Assembly: GCF_033441515.1 (NCBI RefSeq)
Contig: NZ_JAWQJT010000001.1
Span: 1,054,001-1,118,000, forward strand
Length of the DNA stretch: 64,000 nt
Source: Amycolatopsis solani
Lineage (GTDB): Bacteria; Actinomycetota; Actinomycetes; Mycobacteriales; Pseudonocardiaceae
Direction of reading: 5' to 3'
Shown piece by piece: positions 1-7,800 of this stretch. Position 1 is the first letter of the stretch; every line of letters begins with the position of its first letter. The position numbers and the translations under genes are program-made. Below the pieces are notes generated by a model that was given only the letters and a program-made list of their open reading frames with translations, was not told where the DNA came from and did no database searches.

Positions 1-1
1 C

Positions 2-1003
2 TGGCAGGACGCCCAGCCGCTGGAGCGGTTCGCGTCGTTCAACCTGCTGCACCGCAACTCCCTGCTGGAGAACGAGCCCCCGGCCCACACCCGCCTCCGC
101 CGCCTGATCGCGGGCGCCTTCGGCCGCGGCCACGTCCAGCGCCTGCGCCCGATGGTCGCCTCGCTGGCCGCGAACATGGTCGACGACCTGGCCGCCGCGA
201 TCGCCACCGACGGCAGCGCGGACCTCCTCGAGCACCTCGCCCAGCCCTTGCCGGTCGCGGTGATCGCGGAGCTGCTCGGCGTGCCCGGCTCGGACGGGCC
301 GCGGATGGTCGAGCTGTCCAACGCCATCGTGAAGATGTACGAGTTCGGGCGCCCGGAGTCCGACCGCGACGCCGCCGAGCAGGCTTCCGCCGAGTTCGTG
401 TCGTACGTCCGCTCGGTGGCATCGGCCCGCGCTTCGGCGCCGGGGGACGACATCATCAGCGACCTCCTGCGCAGCGAGCTGACGCCTGACGAGCTGGTGG
501 CCACCGCGGTGCTGCTGCTGATGGCGGGCCACGAAGCGACGGTCAACGTGCTCGGCAACGGGATCACGGCGTTGCTGACGCATCGGGACCAGTGGGAGCG
601 ACTGCTGGCTTCACCTTCCCTTCTCGATTCGTGCGTGGAAGAGCTGATCCGGTTCGACGCTCCGCTGCAGCTGTTCGAGCGGACGGCCACCGAGGACGTG
701 TCGATTCGCGGGTATGTCGTTTCGGAGGGGCAGAAGATCGGGGCGCTGCTCGGGGCCGCGGCGCGGGATCCGGAGGTGTTCGAGGAGCCGGACCGGCTGG
801 ACATCGGGCGGACGCCTAACGCGCATCTGGGGTTCGGGATGGGGATTCACTACTGCGTGGGTGCTCCTCTGGCTCGGGTGGAGATCGGTGCCGCGTTGAG
901 TGCTTTGGCGGAGAAGCTGCCGGGGTTGCGGTTGGTGGAGCCTCCGCCGCGGCGGCCGGAGTTCGTGATCCGGGGGTTGAAGGAGCTGCGGGTCACGGTG
1001 TGA
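2..1003 (+). CDS. Cytochrome P450, 5' end cut by the window
   Basis: Haem-thiolate monooxygenase; substrate unknown. The reading frame is open from base 2, so the N-terminus lies outside the window. Visible landmarks are the C-helix PPAHTRLRR near 89-115, the I-helix motif AGHEAT near 524-541, the K-helix ExxR (ELIR) near 640-651, and the haem loop FGMGIHYCVG with the thiolate cysteine codon at 854-856. The I-helix normally reads AGxET; here the usual threonine is alanine, followed by threonine, as in substrate-assisted P450s such as EryF (known of the family). Downstream lies a repeat block, and no redox partner is visible. Family assignment is secure; function is not. Confidence 0.95.
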   Translation, partial: WQDAQPLERFASFNLLHRNSLLENEPPAHTRLRRLIAGAFGRGHVQRLRPMVASLAANMVDDLAAAIATDGSADLLEHLAQPLPVAVIAELLGVPGSDGPRMVELSNAIVKMYEFGRPESDRDAAEQASAEFVSYVRSVASARASAPGDDIISDLLRSELTPDELVATAVLLLMAGHEATVNVLGNGITALLTHRDQWERLLASPSLLDSCVEELIRFDAPLQLFERTATEDVSIRGYVVSEGQKIGALLGAAARDPEVFEEPDRLDIGRTPNAHLGFGMGIHYCVGAPLARVEIGAALSALAEKLPGLRLVEPPPRRPEFVIRGLKELRVTV

Positions 1004-1141
1004 GCCGGGGGTCTGAAGCCGGCGGGCCTGTGCCCGGCCGGCCGAGGGGAGCCGGGCGGGCCGGAGGGCCCGTGCGGGTGTGCGGCCGGCACCGGGTCGC
1101 GACGGGCGGGCCCGGGAGGCGCGGGTGCGGGCCGGCGGTGG

Positions 1142-1390
1142 GTTAGGCGGGCCGGCCCGGGAGCGGGTGTGGGCTGGCGGCCCGCGGTGAGTTGGGCGAG
1201 CCGACCCGGGAGCGCGTGCGGGCTGGCGGCCAGCGGTGAGTTGGGCGAGCCGACCCGGGAGCGCGTGTGCGCTGGCGGCCGCGGTGGGTTGGGCGAGCCG
1301 ACCCGGGAGCGCGTGCGGGCTGGCGGCCAGCGGTGAGTTGGGCGGGCCAGCCCGGGAGCGGGTGTGGGCTGGCGGCTCGCGGTGGGTTGG
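1142..1390. repeat. Tandem repeat, 49-bp unit, about five copies
   Basis: Units beginning G-T-T-(G/A)-G-G-C-G start at 1142, 1191, 1240, 1288 and 1337, with a last start at 1386, giving periods of 49, 49, 48, 49 and 49 bases. A more degenerate copy precedes them from about 1100. Each unit holds CCCGGGAGCG and GGCTGGCGG. The block fills the space between a + strand P450 and a - strand mca gene, where both transcripts end. Long frames run through it, but their repetitive Pro/Ala/Arg text is a by-product of the repeat, not a gene. Confidence 0.9.
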
Positions 1391-1395
1391 GGCGA

Positions 1396-2241
1396 TCACG
1401 GTGTGACTCCGGCGAACAAGTCGTCCTCCAGTTCGGGGCATGGGGTCGGGTGGGCCAGGTGGTAGTCCTCGTATGGCCACGCCGCTCGCTCGATCTCGCG
1501 TGAGTGGGCGAAGAACGGGTGGGCCGGGTCGACCTGGGTGGTGTGGGACAAGAGGGCCTTGTCGCGGGTGGCGAAGTGGGAGTCGCAGCGGATGCGCGTC
1601 GTCACCTTGAGGGTGTCCTCGGGCGGGAGTTCCGCCAGGACCTCGGTCATCGGGGACTCGAGGCCGGCGGCCAGGGTGGCCTCGTGGAGGGCGAGGAACC
1701 ACGCTCGGCTCAACGTTGCCTGGTAGTACAGCTTTTGGGGTTGCCACGGGTCGCCGGTGCCTGGGTAGCGGGCGGGGTCGGCCGCCGCTGAGAAGGCTTC
1801 CAGCGTCGCCTCGTGGGTGCGGATGTGGTCCGGGTGGGGGTAACCGCCCGTTTCGTCGTACGTGATCAGTACGTGGGGCTTGAACTCGCGGATCAGCGCG
1901 ACCAGCGGGGCCGCGGCCGCGGCCAGCGGGAGGGCCGCGAAGCAGTCTGGAGGCAACGGCTCGCCGTCGGTGGGGAGGCCGGAGTCGGTGAAGCCCAGGA
2001 AGCGGTGGCGGACACCCAGGATCTCCGCGGCGGCCGCCATTTCGCGACGGCGGATCGCCGGGAGGTTCGTGCGGTTCTCCTCCGTGTCGACCGCCGGGTT
2101 CAGGATGTCGCCGCGCTCGCCGCCGGTGCAGGTGGCTACCAGGACGTCGACGCCTTCGGCGGCGTAGCGGGCCAGGGTGGCCGCGCCCTTGCTGGATTCG
2201 TCGTCGGGGTGGGCGTGGACGGTCAGGAGGCGAAGGTTCAT
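1396..2241 (-). CDS. mca: Mycothiol S-conjugate amidase
   Basis: Zinc amidase of the LmbE/PIG-L family that cleaves mycothiol conjugates of toxins to mercapturates for export. It has 281 residues, the usual length. The metal motifs are HPDDE at residues 11-15 and PHPDH at 135-139; the TCTGGERG stretch near 38-44 and the GFTDSGLP stretch near 83-90 match Mca rather than the biosynthetic deacetylase MshB. The ATG overlaps the stop of the upstream MFS exporter by four bases (ATGA), so the two are translated together. The pairing fits detoxification: conjugate, cleave, export. Mycothiol use itself marks the organism as an actinomycete. Confidence 0.93.
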   Translation of the reverse strand: MNLRLLTVHAHPDDESSKGAATLARYAAEGVDVLVATCTGGERGDILNPAVDTEENRTNLPAIRRREMAAAAEILGVRHRFLGFTDSGLPTDGEPLPPDCFAALPLAAAAAPLVALIREFKPHVLITYDETGGYPHPDHIRTHEATLEAFSAAADPARYPGTGDPWQPQKLYYQATLSRAWFLALHEATLAAGLESPMTEVLAELPPEDTLKVTTRIRCDSHFATRDKALLSHTTQVDPAHPFFAHSREIERAAWPYEDYHLAHPTPCPELEDDLFAGVTP

Positions 2242-3587
2242 CGGAGACTCCTCTGCGGGAAGAAGGCGGCGGGGAGCAGGGTCAGGACCGACAGCCCCAG
2301 CGCCCACGTGAACGTCGTGCCGAACGCCGCCGGGGGCGCCGACGCGGTCAGCTCGTGGTGCAGGACCGCGGCCAGCAAGGCCGTGCCGAGGGAGCCGCCG
2401 ATGCGGTTGACCACGTTGAACGCGCTGGCCGCGCGCGGGATGCGGGACCGCTCCAGCGAGCCGTACAGCGTTGTCATGCCGGGTGTCGTCGCCGCACCGA
2501 GTCCCGCGCCGCGGATCAGGAGTGACGCCGTCAGGAGGAGACCGCTCGGCTCGGAGCCGAGCTGGGTGAAGGCCACCGTGCCCAGTACCGACAGCCCGAG
2601 GCCGGCCAGCATCATCCGGCGGGGGCCGAAGCGGGCCAGGAGGCGCCCGCCCGCCAGCAGCACGGCCGCGGAGCCCAGTGCCTGGGGTGCCAGCAGCAGG
2701 CCGGCGCGCAACGCGCTCGCCTGCTCGACCTGCTGGTAGTACAGCGGGAGGAGCAGCATCGAGCTGTACAGCGAAGCCCCGAGCAGGAACGTGCTCGCGC
2801 TCGCCACCGCGAACCCGCGGTTCCGGAACAGCGTCAGGTCCAGCACCGGCGACGACGTCCGCGACGCGTGGACGCCGTACGCCAGCAGCAGCGCCACGCC
2901 CGCCACCGCGGCCACGACGACGCCCTCGGACAAGCCGTAGACCAGCGCGCCGAGCCCTGGCGACAGCAGTGCGATGCCGACGACGTCGAGCGGTGCGCGG
3001 ACGCCGCCGGGCTCCGGGGCGGGCAGCAGGCGGCGGGCGAACAGGAACGTCGCCACGCCGAGCGGGACGACGCCGAAGAACATCCAGCGCCAGCCGAAGT
3101 CCGCCACCAGCGCCCCGCCGAGCATCGGGCCCAGTACCGGGGCCACCGTCGCCGGCAGGGTGATCACGCCGATCATCCGGCCCAGCGCCGGGCCCGCGGC
3201 CTGCGCGAACACCGCCTGGCCGACCGGCTGCATCAGCCCGCCGCCCAGGCCGTGGAGCACGCGGAACGCGATCAACGCCGGCGCCGACCAGGCGAAGCCG
3301 CACAGCAGCGTGCCCGCCGTGAAGAGCGCGACCGCGGTCAGCCACACCGCGCGGCCGCCGAAGCGGTCGGTCAGCCAGCCCGACAGCGGGATCGCCACCG
3401 ACGCCGCCAGCAGGTACGCGCTCGCCACCCACTGCACCGTGGTCAGCGGGCTGTCCAGGTCGCGGGCGATCGAGTCGATCCCGACGGTCACGATCGTCGC
3501 GTCGAGGATCGACAGCACCGCGCCCATGATCAGGACCCCGCCGAGCCGCCACAGCGCCGCGTCCGGACGGACCGCTGCCGTCGTCAT
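2238..3587 (-). CDS. MFS drug exporter, DHA2-like
   Basis: Proton-driven exporter of the major facilitator superfamily in the plasma membrane; 449 residues with many hydrophobic helices. Near residues 24-35 is an SILDATIVTVGI stretch of the kind seen in motif D1 of the 14-helix family, and GWLTDRFGGR near 70-79 is motif A. The substrate cannot be read from sequence. It overlaps mca by four bases and starts about 100 bases from a divergent TetR gene, the classic layout of a regulated efflux pump. Two palindromic sites lie in the gap. Repression by the TetR neighbour is inferred. Confidence 0.92.
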   Translation of the reverse strand: MTTAAVRPDAALWRLGGVLIMGAVLSILDATIVTVGIDSIARDLDSPLTTVQWVASAYLLAASVAIPLSGWLTDRFGGRAVWLTAVALFTAGTLLCGFAWSAPALIAFRVLHGLGGGLMQPVGQAVFAQAAGPALGRMIGVITLPATVAPVLGPMLGGALVADFGWRWMFFGVVPLGVATFLFARRLLPAPEPGGVRAPLDVVGIALLSPGLGALVYGLSEGVVVAAVAGVALLLAYGVHASRTSSPVLDLTLFRNRGFAVASASTFLLGASLYSSMLLLPLYYQQVEQASALRAGLLLAPQALGSAAVLLAGGRLLARFGPRRMMLAGLGLSVLGTVAFTQLGSEPSGLLLTASLLIRGAGLGAATTPGMTTLYGSLERSRIPRAASAFNVVNRIGGSLGTALLAAVLHHELTASAPPAAFGTTFTWALGLSVLTLLPAAFFPQRSLR

Positions 3588-3608
3588 GCACCCACCCCCA
3601 TCGATTAG

Positions 3609-3632
3609 GTCGAACCTCAGATTAGGTTCGAC
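3609..3632. promoter_or_regulatory. Putative TetR operator 1
   Basis: Perfect inverted repeat with 9-base arms GTCGAACCT and AGGTTCGAC around a 6-base centre. It lies between the MFS start at 3587 and the TetR start at 3685. The right half, AGGTTCGACCCA, recurs as GGGTTCGACCCA 35 bases further on, which suggests a common binding factor. Confidence 0.7.
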
Positions 3633-3640
3633 CCACTCAC

Positions 3641-3670
3641 TGGGTCAAGCACAATCTTGGGTTCGACCCA
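3641..3670. promoter_or_regulatory. Putative TetR operator 2
   Basis: Second site, less symmetric: TGGGTCAAG at 3641 faces CTTGGGTTCGACCCA ending at 3670, and the outer TGGGTC/GACCCA arms match exactly. It sits 15 to 44 bases before the TetR start, a position suited to autorepression. Shared half-sites with operator 1 support one regulator for both genes. Confidence 0.55.
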
Positions 3671-3684
3671 GTAGAGTGACGGGC

Positions 3685-4275
3685 ATGAGCGAGGGACTCC
3701 GGGCCCAGAAGAAGCACGAGACCAGGAAAACCATCTCGGACGTGGCCACCAGGCTGTTCATCCGCAACGGCTTCGAGGACGTGACGATCGCCGACATCGC
3801 CGCCGAGGCGCGCGTCGCCAAGATGACCGTCACGAACCACTTCCCGCGCAAGGAAGACCTGGTCTTCGACATCCGCGAGGACTTCACGTCCTGGCCGGCC
3901 GCCCTGATCCGCGACAGCGTCTTCCAGGACACGCGCGAGCTCTACTTCGAAATGCTGGGCGCCGAGCACGCGCTGGTGGGCTTCTCCGGCCCCGGCTTCG
4001 TGCGGATGATCAACGAGAGCCCGATCCTGACGAACGCCCTGCACGAGATGCATCGCGAGCGCGAGGTCACGCTCACCGACCTGCTGATCCGGCGCCACCC
4101 CGAGCAGGGGCTGGAGCCGATCCTCGCCGCCGCCCACCTCGCCACCGTGCTGCGGGTGCTCTTCCAGGAGGTCTTCGACCGGACGCTCGCGCAGGAGAAA
4201 GCGATCGCCGACGACCTGTGGCCGGTCGCGGAACGGGCCTTCGACCAGCTCGAACCGGCGCTCGGCCGGTACTAG
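3685..4275 (+). CDS. TetR family transcriptional regulator
   Basis: One-component repressor of 196 residues. The N-terminal helix-turn-helix spans roughly residues 13-60, with FEDVTIADIAAEARVAKMTV followed by NHFPRKEDL, typical of TetR. The C-terminal ligand domain has no recognisable specificity. ATG at 3685 was chosen over earlier in-frame starts because those run through the operator region. It is divergent from the MFS-mca pair, so it most likely controls that pair and itself. Its TAG stop shares the tetranucleotide CTAG with the stop of the converging DUF4328 gene. Confidence 0.93.
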   Translation: MSEGLRAQKKHETRKTISDVATRLFIRNGFEDVTIADIAAEARVAKMTVTNHFPRKEDLVFDIREDFTSWPAALIRDSVFQDTRELYFEMLGAEHALVGFSGPGFVRMINESPILTNALHEMHREREVTLTDLLIRRHPEQGLEPILAAAHLATVLRVLFQEVFDRTLAQEKAIADDLWPVAERAFDQLEPALGRY

Positions 4276-5294
4276 CGAGCGGCGCCGGACGGCCGCGCGG
4301 TGCGCAGCTCGGGCTCCGGCGCGCCGGCCACCTTCAGCACGCGCATCGAGCGCACGGCCCGCGCGTCCAACGGTGCCAGCAGGGCCGAGAAGCGCCGGAC
4401 GACCAGCGCGGTCAGCACGGCGAGCGCCGCCGCGGCCAGGTCGGTCAGCGCGACCAGCACGACGCTGTCGGCCATCGACTGCACGTCGTCGCGGAAGCGC
4501 CAGACGATCGACACGCCGAGCAGCACCCAGTTCAGGATCCAGGCGCCCCACCACACCACGACCTGGCGCGACGGCTTCGGGCGGACGTCACGCGGGCGGC
4601 TCAGCACCGCGTGCTCCAGCTCGCCGACGACCGACAGCGCCATCGGCAGGTTCGCCACCGGCACCAGGACGCCGACCAGCACCTGCCACACCGGGCGCGG
4701 CGGGTCGTCGCCCGAGACGTCGGCCGCCGCCTGGCGCGCGACCAGCAGCCACCACAGCGACAGGCCGGCGGGCAGCAGCGCGAGGATCGAGGCCAGCAGG
4801 CCCGCGGTCAGCACGAAGCCGTCGGAGAAGGCCACCACCGAGCGGGACAGCGCGGCATCGCGGCCCTGCATGAGCAGCACGTACCGCCAGATCTCGGCGC
4901 CGGCGGCGACCACGGCGAGCGCGGCGAACCCGAACAGGACGGCGATCAGGCTGCGGCTGAGCACCGGCACGCGGTCGATCGGGCGGATCTCGTCGGACGC
5001 CGTGCCGGGCACCGACGTCGGACGGCGCCAGACCAGGTTCGGGAAGCCCCAGCGGGGCGGGACCGGGTACGACGGCGGGCCGAGGTACCGCTCGGGCACC
5101 ACCACGCGGCGTCGCGGCCACGCGCCGGGCGGCGGGGTGGCCACCCAGCGCAGCTTCGGCCGGTGGGCCGGGCGGCGGTGGTACGGGTACGGCTCCGGCT
5201 GGGCAGCCAGCGTCCGGCCCTGCAGCTGCTGGGCGGTCGGCGGCGGGGCCTGGCGCGGCCAGTACCCAGGTGGCGGAGGCGGACCCGGCTGCAA
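4272..5294 (-). CDS. DUF4328-like multi-pass membrane protein
   Basis: Membrane protein of unknown role with a proline- and tyrosine-rich N-terminal cytoplasmic region (about 100 residues) followed by about six hydrophobic segments, the pattern of DUF4328 proteins. The only sensible start is TTG at 5294, because the upstream frame is the shadow of the rhodanese gene; that start lies two bases after the rhodanese stop, so translation is probably coupled. This gives 340 residues. The 3' end meets the TetR gene at a shared CTAG. Start and family name are moderately sure; function is unknown. Confidence 0.75.
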   Translation of the reverse strand: MQPGPPPPPGYWPRQAPPPTAQQLQGRTLAAQPEPYPYHRRPAHRPKLRWVATPPPGAWPRRRVVVPERYLGPPSYPVPPRWGFPNLVWRRPTSVPGTASDEIRPIDRVPVLSRSLIAVLFGFAALAVVAAGAEIWRYVLLMQGRDAALSRSVVAFSDGFVLTAGLLASILALLPAGLSLWWLLVARQAAADVSGDDPPRPVWQVLVGVLVPVANLPMALSVVGELEHAVLSRPRDVRPKPSRQVVVWWGAWILNWVLLGVSIVWRFRDDVQSMADSVVLVALTDLAAAALAVLTALVVRRFSALLAPLDARAVRSMRVLKVAGAPEPELRTARPSGAAR

Positions 5295-5296
5295 CG

Positions 5297-5656
5297 CTAG
5301 ATCACTTCGGGGTCGATGCCGGGGTGCTCGCCGACCATCGGCCGGCCTTCGCGCTGCCACGCGCCCATGCCGCCGGCGACGTTCACCGCGTCCCAGCCGC
5401 TCTGGTTGAGCCACGCGGCCGCGCGGGCGGACCGGCCGCCGCTGCGGCAGATCACGTGGATCGGCTGGTCGTCGGGCAGGTCGGTCAGTTCGCCGACGCG
5501 GGCGGGCAGCTCCCCCATCGGGATGTGCACGGCGCCGGGCGCGTGCCCCGCGGCCCACTCGTCGTCTTCGCGGACGTCGAGCAGCACGAGGCCGTCCTTG
5601 GGCAGGTCGCGGACCTCGGCGGTCGGCAGTTCAGCAGGGCTCACCACGATCTCCAT
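5297..5656 (-). CDS. Rhodanese-like sulfurtransferase
   Basis: Single-domain rhodanese of 119 residues, probably cytoplasmic. LLDVREDDEWAAGHAPGAVH near residues 24-43 is the standard N-terminal signature, and the active-site loop is CRSGGRS, whose cysteine would carry the persulfide. Single-domain members pass sulfur to thiol acceptors; the acceptor here is unknown. It heads a two-gene unit with the DUF4328 protein. The region between 5657 and 5708 separates it from the symporter operon. Confidence 0.92.
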   Translation of the reverse strand: MEIVVSPAELPTAEVRDLPKDGLVLLDVREDDEWAAGHAPGAVHIPMGELPARVGELTDLPDDQPIHVICRSGGRSARAAAWLNQSGWDAVNVAGGMGAWQREGRPMVGEHPGIDPEVI

Positions 5657-5708
5657 GCTGCCATGCGGGGGCGTTGTCCGCGCGTGAGGTCAACGCCCCC
5701 GCCGAGCG

Positions 5709-7337
5709 TCAGTGCGTAACGGCCTTCTCGGCGCCCGCGCCGGTCAGCGCGCGCACCTCCATCTCCGCGTACTTCTTCGGGTTCCGCTCCTTCGACAGGA
5801 CCGTCCCCAGCCAGCCGAGCAGGAACGCGGCCGGGATCGAAACCAGGCCCGGGTTGTCGAGCGGGAACCAGTGGAAGTCGACGCCCTGGATCATCGACGT
5901 GCTCTTGCCCGTCTTCGGGTCGATCGGCTTGCCCGACACCGCCGGCGAGAAGACGATCAGCACGATCGTGACGAGCAGGCCGCCGTAGATCGACCACAGC
6001 GCGCCCTGGGTGTTGAACCGCTTCCAGAACAGCGAATACAGGATGGTCGGCAGGTTCGCCGACGCCGCCACCGCGAACGCGAGCGCCACGAGGAACGCCA
6101 CGTTCTGGCTCTTCGCGAGGATGCCGCCCGCGATGGCCAGCGCGCCGATCACCAGCGCCGTGATCCGCGCGACGCGAACCTCGCCGCCGGTGGAGACCTG
6201 GCCCTTCTTGATCACGTTGGCGTAGACGTCGTGCGCGAAGGACGCCGACGCCGTGATCGTCAGGCCGGCGACCACCGCGAGGATGGTCGCGAACGCGACC
6301 GCGGAGATGAACCCGAGCAGCACCGGGCCGCCCAGTTCGAGGGCCAGCAGCGGCGCCGCCGAGTTCGTCGTGCCGGGTGCCTTCGAGATCTTGTCCGGCC
6401 CGACGATCGCGCCCGCACCGTAGCCGAGCACCAGCGTGAACAGGTAGAACACGCCGATCAGCACGATCGCCCAGACCACCGAACGACGCGCGTCGCGAGC
6501 GGTCGGCACCGTGTAGAAGCGCATCAGGACGTGCGGCAGCCCGGCCGTACCCAGGACCAGCGCGATGCCGAGCGACAGGAAGTCGAGCTTGGTCGTGCCC
6601 GTCTTGCCGTACTGCTTGCCCGGGTCGAGCAGCGCCGCACCGCCCTTGCCGCCCTTGTCGACGGCGGCCTGGAACAGGTCGGACAGGTTGAAGCCGTACT
6701 TGCCGAGCACCCACAGCGTCATCGCGAAGGCACCGACGATCAGCAGCGCCGCCTTGATGATCTGCACCCAGGTGGTGCCCTTCATCCCGCCGATCAGCAC
6801 GTAGAGGATCATGATCACGCCGACGACGGCGATCACGAGGTCCTGCCCCGCCTCGCCGGAAATGCCGAGCAGCAGGTTGACCAGACCACCGGCCCCGGCC
6901 ATCTGCGCCAGTAGGTAGAAGAACGAAACCGCCAGCGTCGAAACGGCGGCCGCCGCGCGCACCGGCGTCTGCTTCATGCGGAACGCCAGCACGTCGCCCA
7001 TCGTGAACTTGCCGGTGTTGCGCAGCAGTTCCGCGACCAGCAGCAGCGCGACGAGCCACGCCACCAGGAAGCCGATCGAATAGAGGAAGCCGTCGTAACC
7101 GTTGATCGCGATCGCGCCCGCGATACCGAGGAACGACGCCGCCGAAAGGTAGTCGCCGGAAATCGCGATGCCGTTCTGCGGGCCGGTGAACGCGCGGCCG
7201 GCGGCGTAGTAGTCCGACGCCGTCTTGGAGTTCCGGCTGGCCCGGAACACGATCACCAGCGTGATCGCGACGAAGACCAGGAAGATGATGATGTTGAGGG
7301 TGGAGTTGGAACCCTCCACGCCCGCCGCGAGGTTCAT
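5709..7337 (-). CDS. Sodium:solute symporter, acetate/monocarboxylate type
   Basis: SSS-family importer of 542 residues with about 13 membrane helices. SGDYLSAASFLGIAG near residue 60 is the signature shared with ActP of E. coli and MctC of Corynebacterium. A DUF485 gene overlaps its start by four bases (ATGA), the same pairing as yjcH-actP and cg0952-mctC (established). Acetate, pyruvate or propionate are the likely substrates. The ATG at 7337 is fixed by this overlap. A second SSS gene and a LytTR regulator lie upstream in the same direction. Confidence 0.92.
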   Translation of the reverse strand: MNLAAGVEGSNSTLNIIIFLVFVAITLVIVFRASRNSKTASDYYAAGRAFTGPQNGIAISGDYLSAASFLGIAGAIAINGYDGFLYSIGFLVAWLVALLLVAELLRNTGKFTMGDVLAFRMKQTPVRAAAAVSTLAVSFFYLLAQMAGAGGLVNLLLGISGEAGQDLVIAVVGVIMILYVLIGGMKGTTWVQIIKAALLIVGAFAMTLWVLGKYGFNLSDLFQAAVDKGGKGGAALLDPGKQYGKTGTTKLDFLSLGIALVLGTAGLPHVLMRFYTVPTARDARRSVVWAIVLIGVFYLFTLVLGYGAGAIVGPDKISKAPGTTNSAAPLLALELGGPVLLGFISAVAFATILAVVAGLTITASASFAHDVYANVIKKGQVSTGGEVRVARITALVIGALAIAGGILAKSQNVAFLVALAFAVAASANLPTILYSLFWKRFNTQGALWSIYGGLLVTIVLIVFSPAVSGKPIDPKTGKSTSMIQGVDFHWFPLDNPGLVSIPAAFLLGWLGTVLSKERNPKKYAEMEVRALTGAGAEKAVTH

Positions 7338-7684
7338 CGGCGCGGTTCCCCTTCGATTTCGGCGCGGATCCCGTCGGCGACCGGGTCGAGCTTCCGGTTG
7401 GCGTAGCGCACGTACAGGCCCGTGATGACGAACGTCGAGACGAACTGCAAGAGCCCGAAGACCAGGCCGACGGTGATGTTCCCGAACAGCTTGGTGCTCA
7501 TGAAGCCGTGCGCGTAGTCCGCGAGGAGCACGTACAGCAGGTACCAGACCAGGAACAACGCGGTCATCGGGAACACGAACACCCGCAGCCGGCGGCGCAG
7601 GTCCGTGAATTCGGGACTGCCCTGGATCTTCTCCCAGTCCGTCTGCGGCTCCGCGCCCCCGACGTCTTGTTCGGTGCTGCTCAC
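7334..7684 (-). CDS. DUF485 small membrane protein
   Basis: Protein of 116 residues with two hydrophobic segments, near 39-57 and 66-90, and charged termini. DUF485 proteins accompany SSS monocarboxylate symporters and may help their assembly or activity; their exact job is not settled. It is translationally coupled to the symporter at 5709-7337. The 116-base gap before it (7685-7800) is AT-richer than its surroundings and probably holds the promoter of this pair. Confidence 0.9.
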   Translation of the reverse strand: MSSTEQDVGGAEPQTDWEKIQGSPEFTDLRRRLRVFVFPMTALFLVWYLLYVLLADYAHGFMSTKLFGNITVGLVFGLLQFVSTFVITGLYVRYANRKLDPVADGIRAEIEGEPRR

Positions 7685-7800
7685 GGCGAATCCCCACTTT
7701 CCCGTTTTTGGTATCGGTAGAAACCAACGGAACGTATGGGGCGATCGTGTAGTTCGTAATCCCTCGATCGGGTATTACTTTCTTACTCGCTGTCAGCGCT

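Noticed and set aside
611..1747. Long - strand frame through the P450 end, repeat block and mca end
   Set aside because: Its Pro/Ala/Arg repeats come from the 49-bp DNA repeat; it is antisense to P450 and out of frame with mca, with no ribosome binding site.
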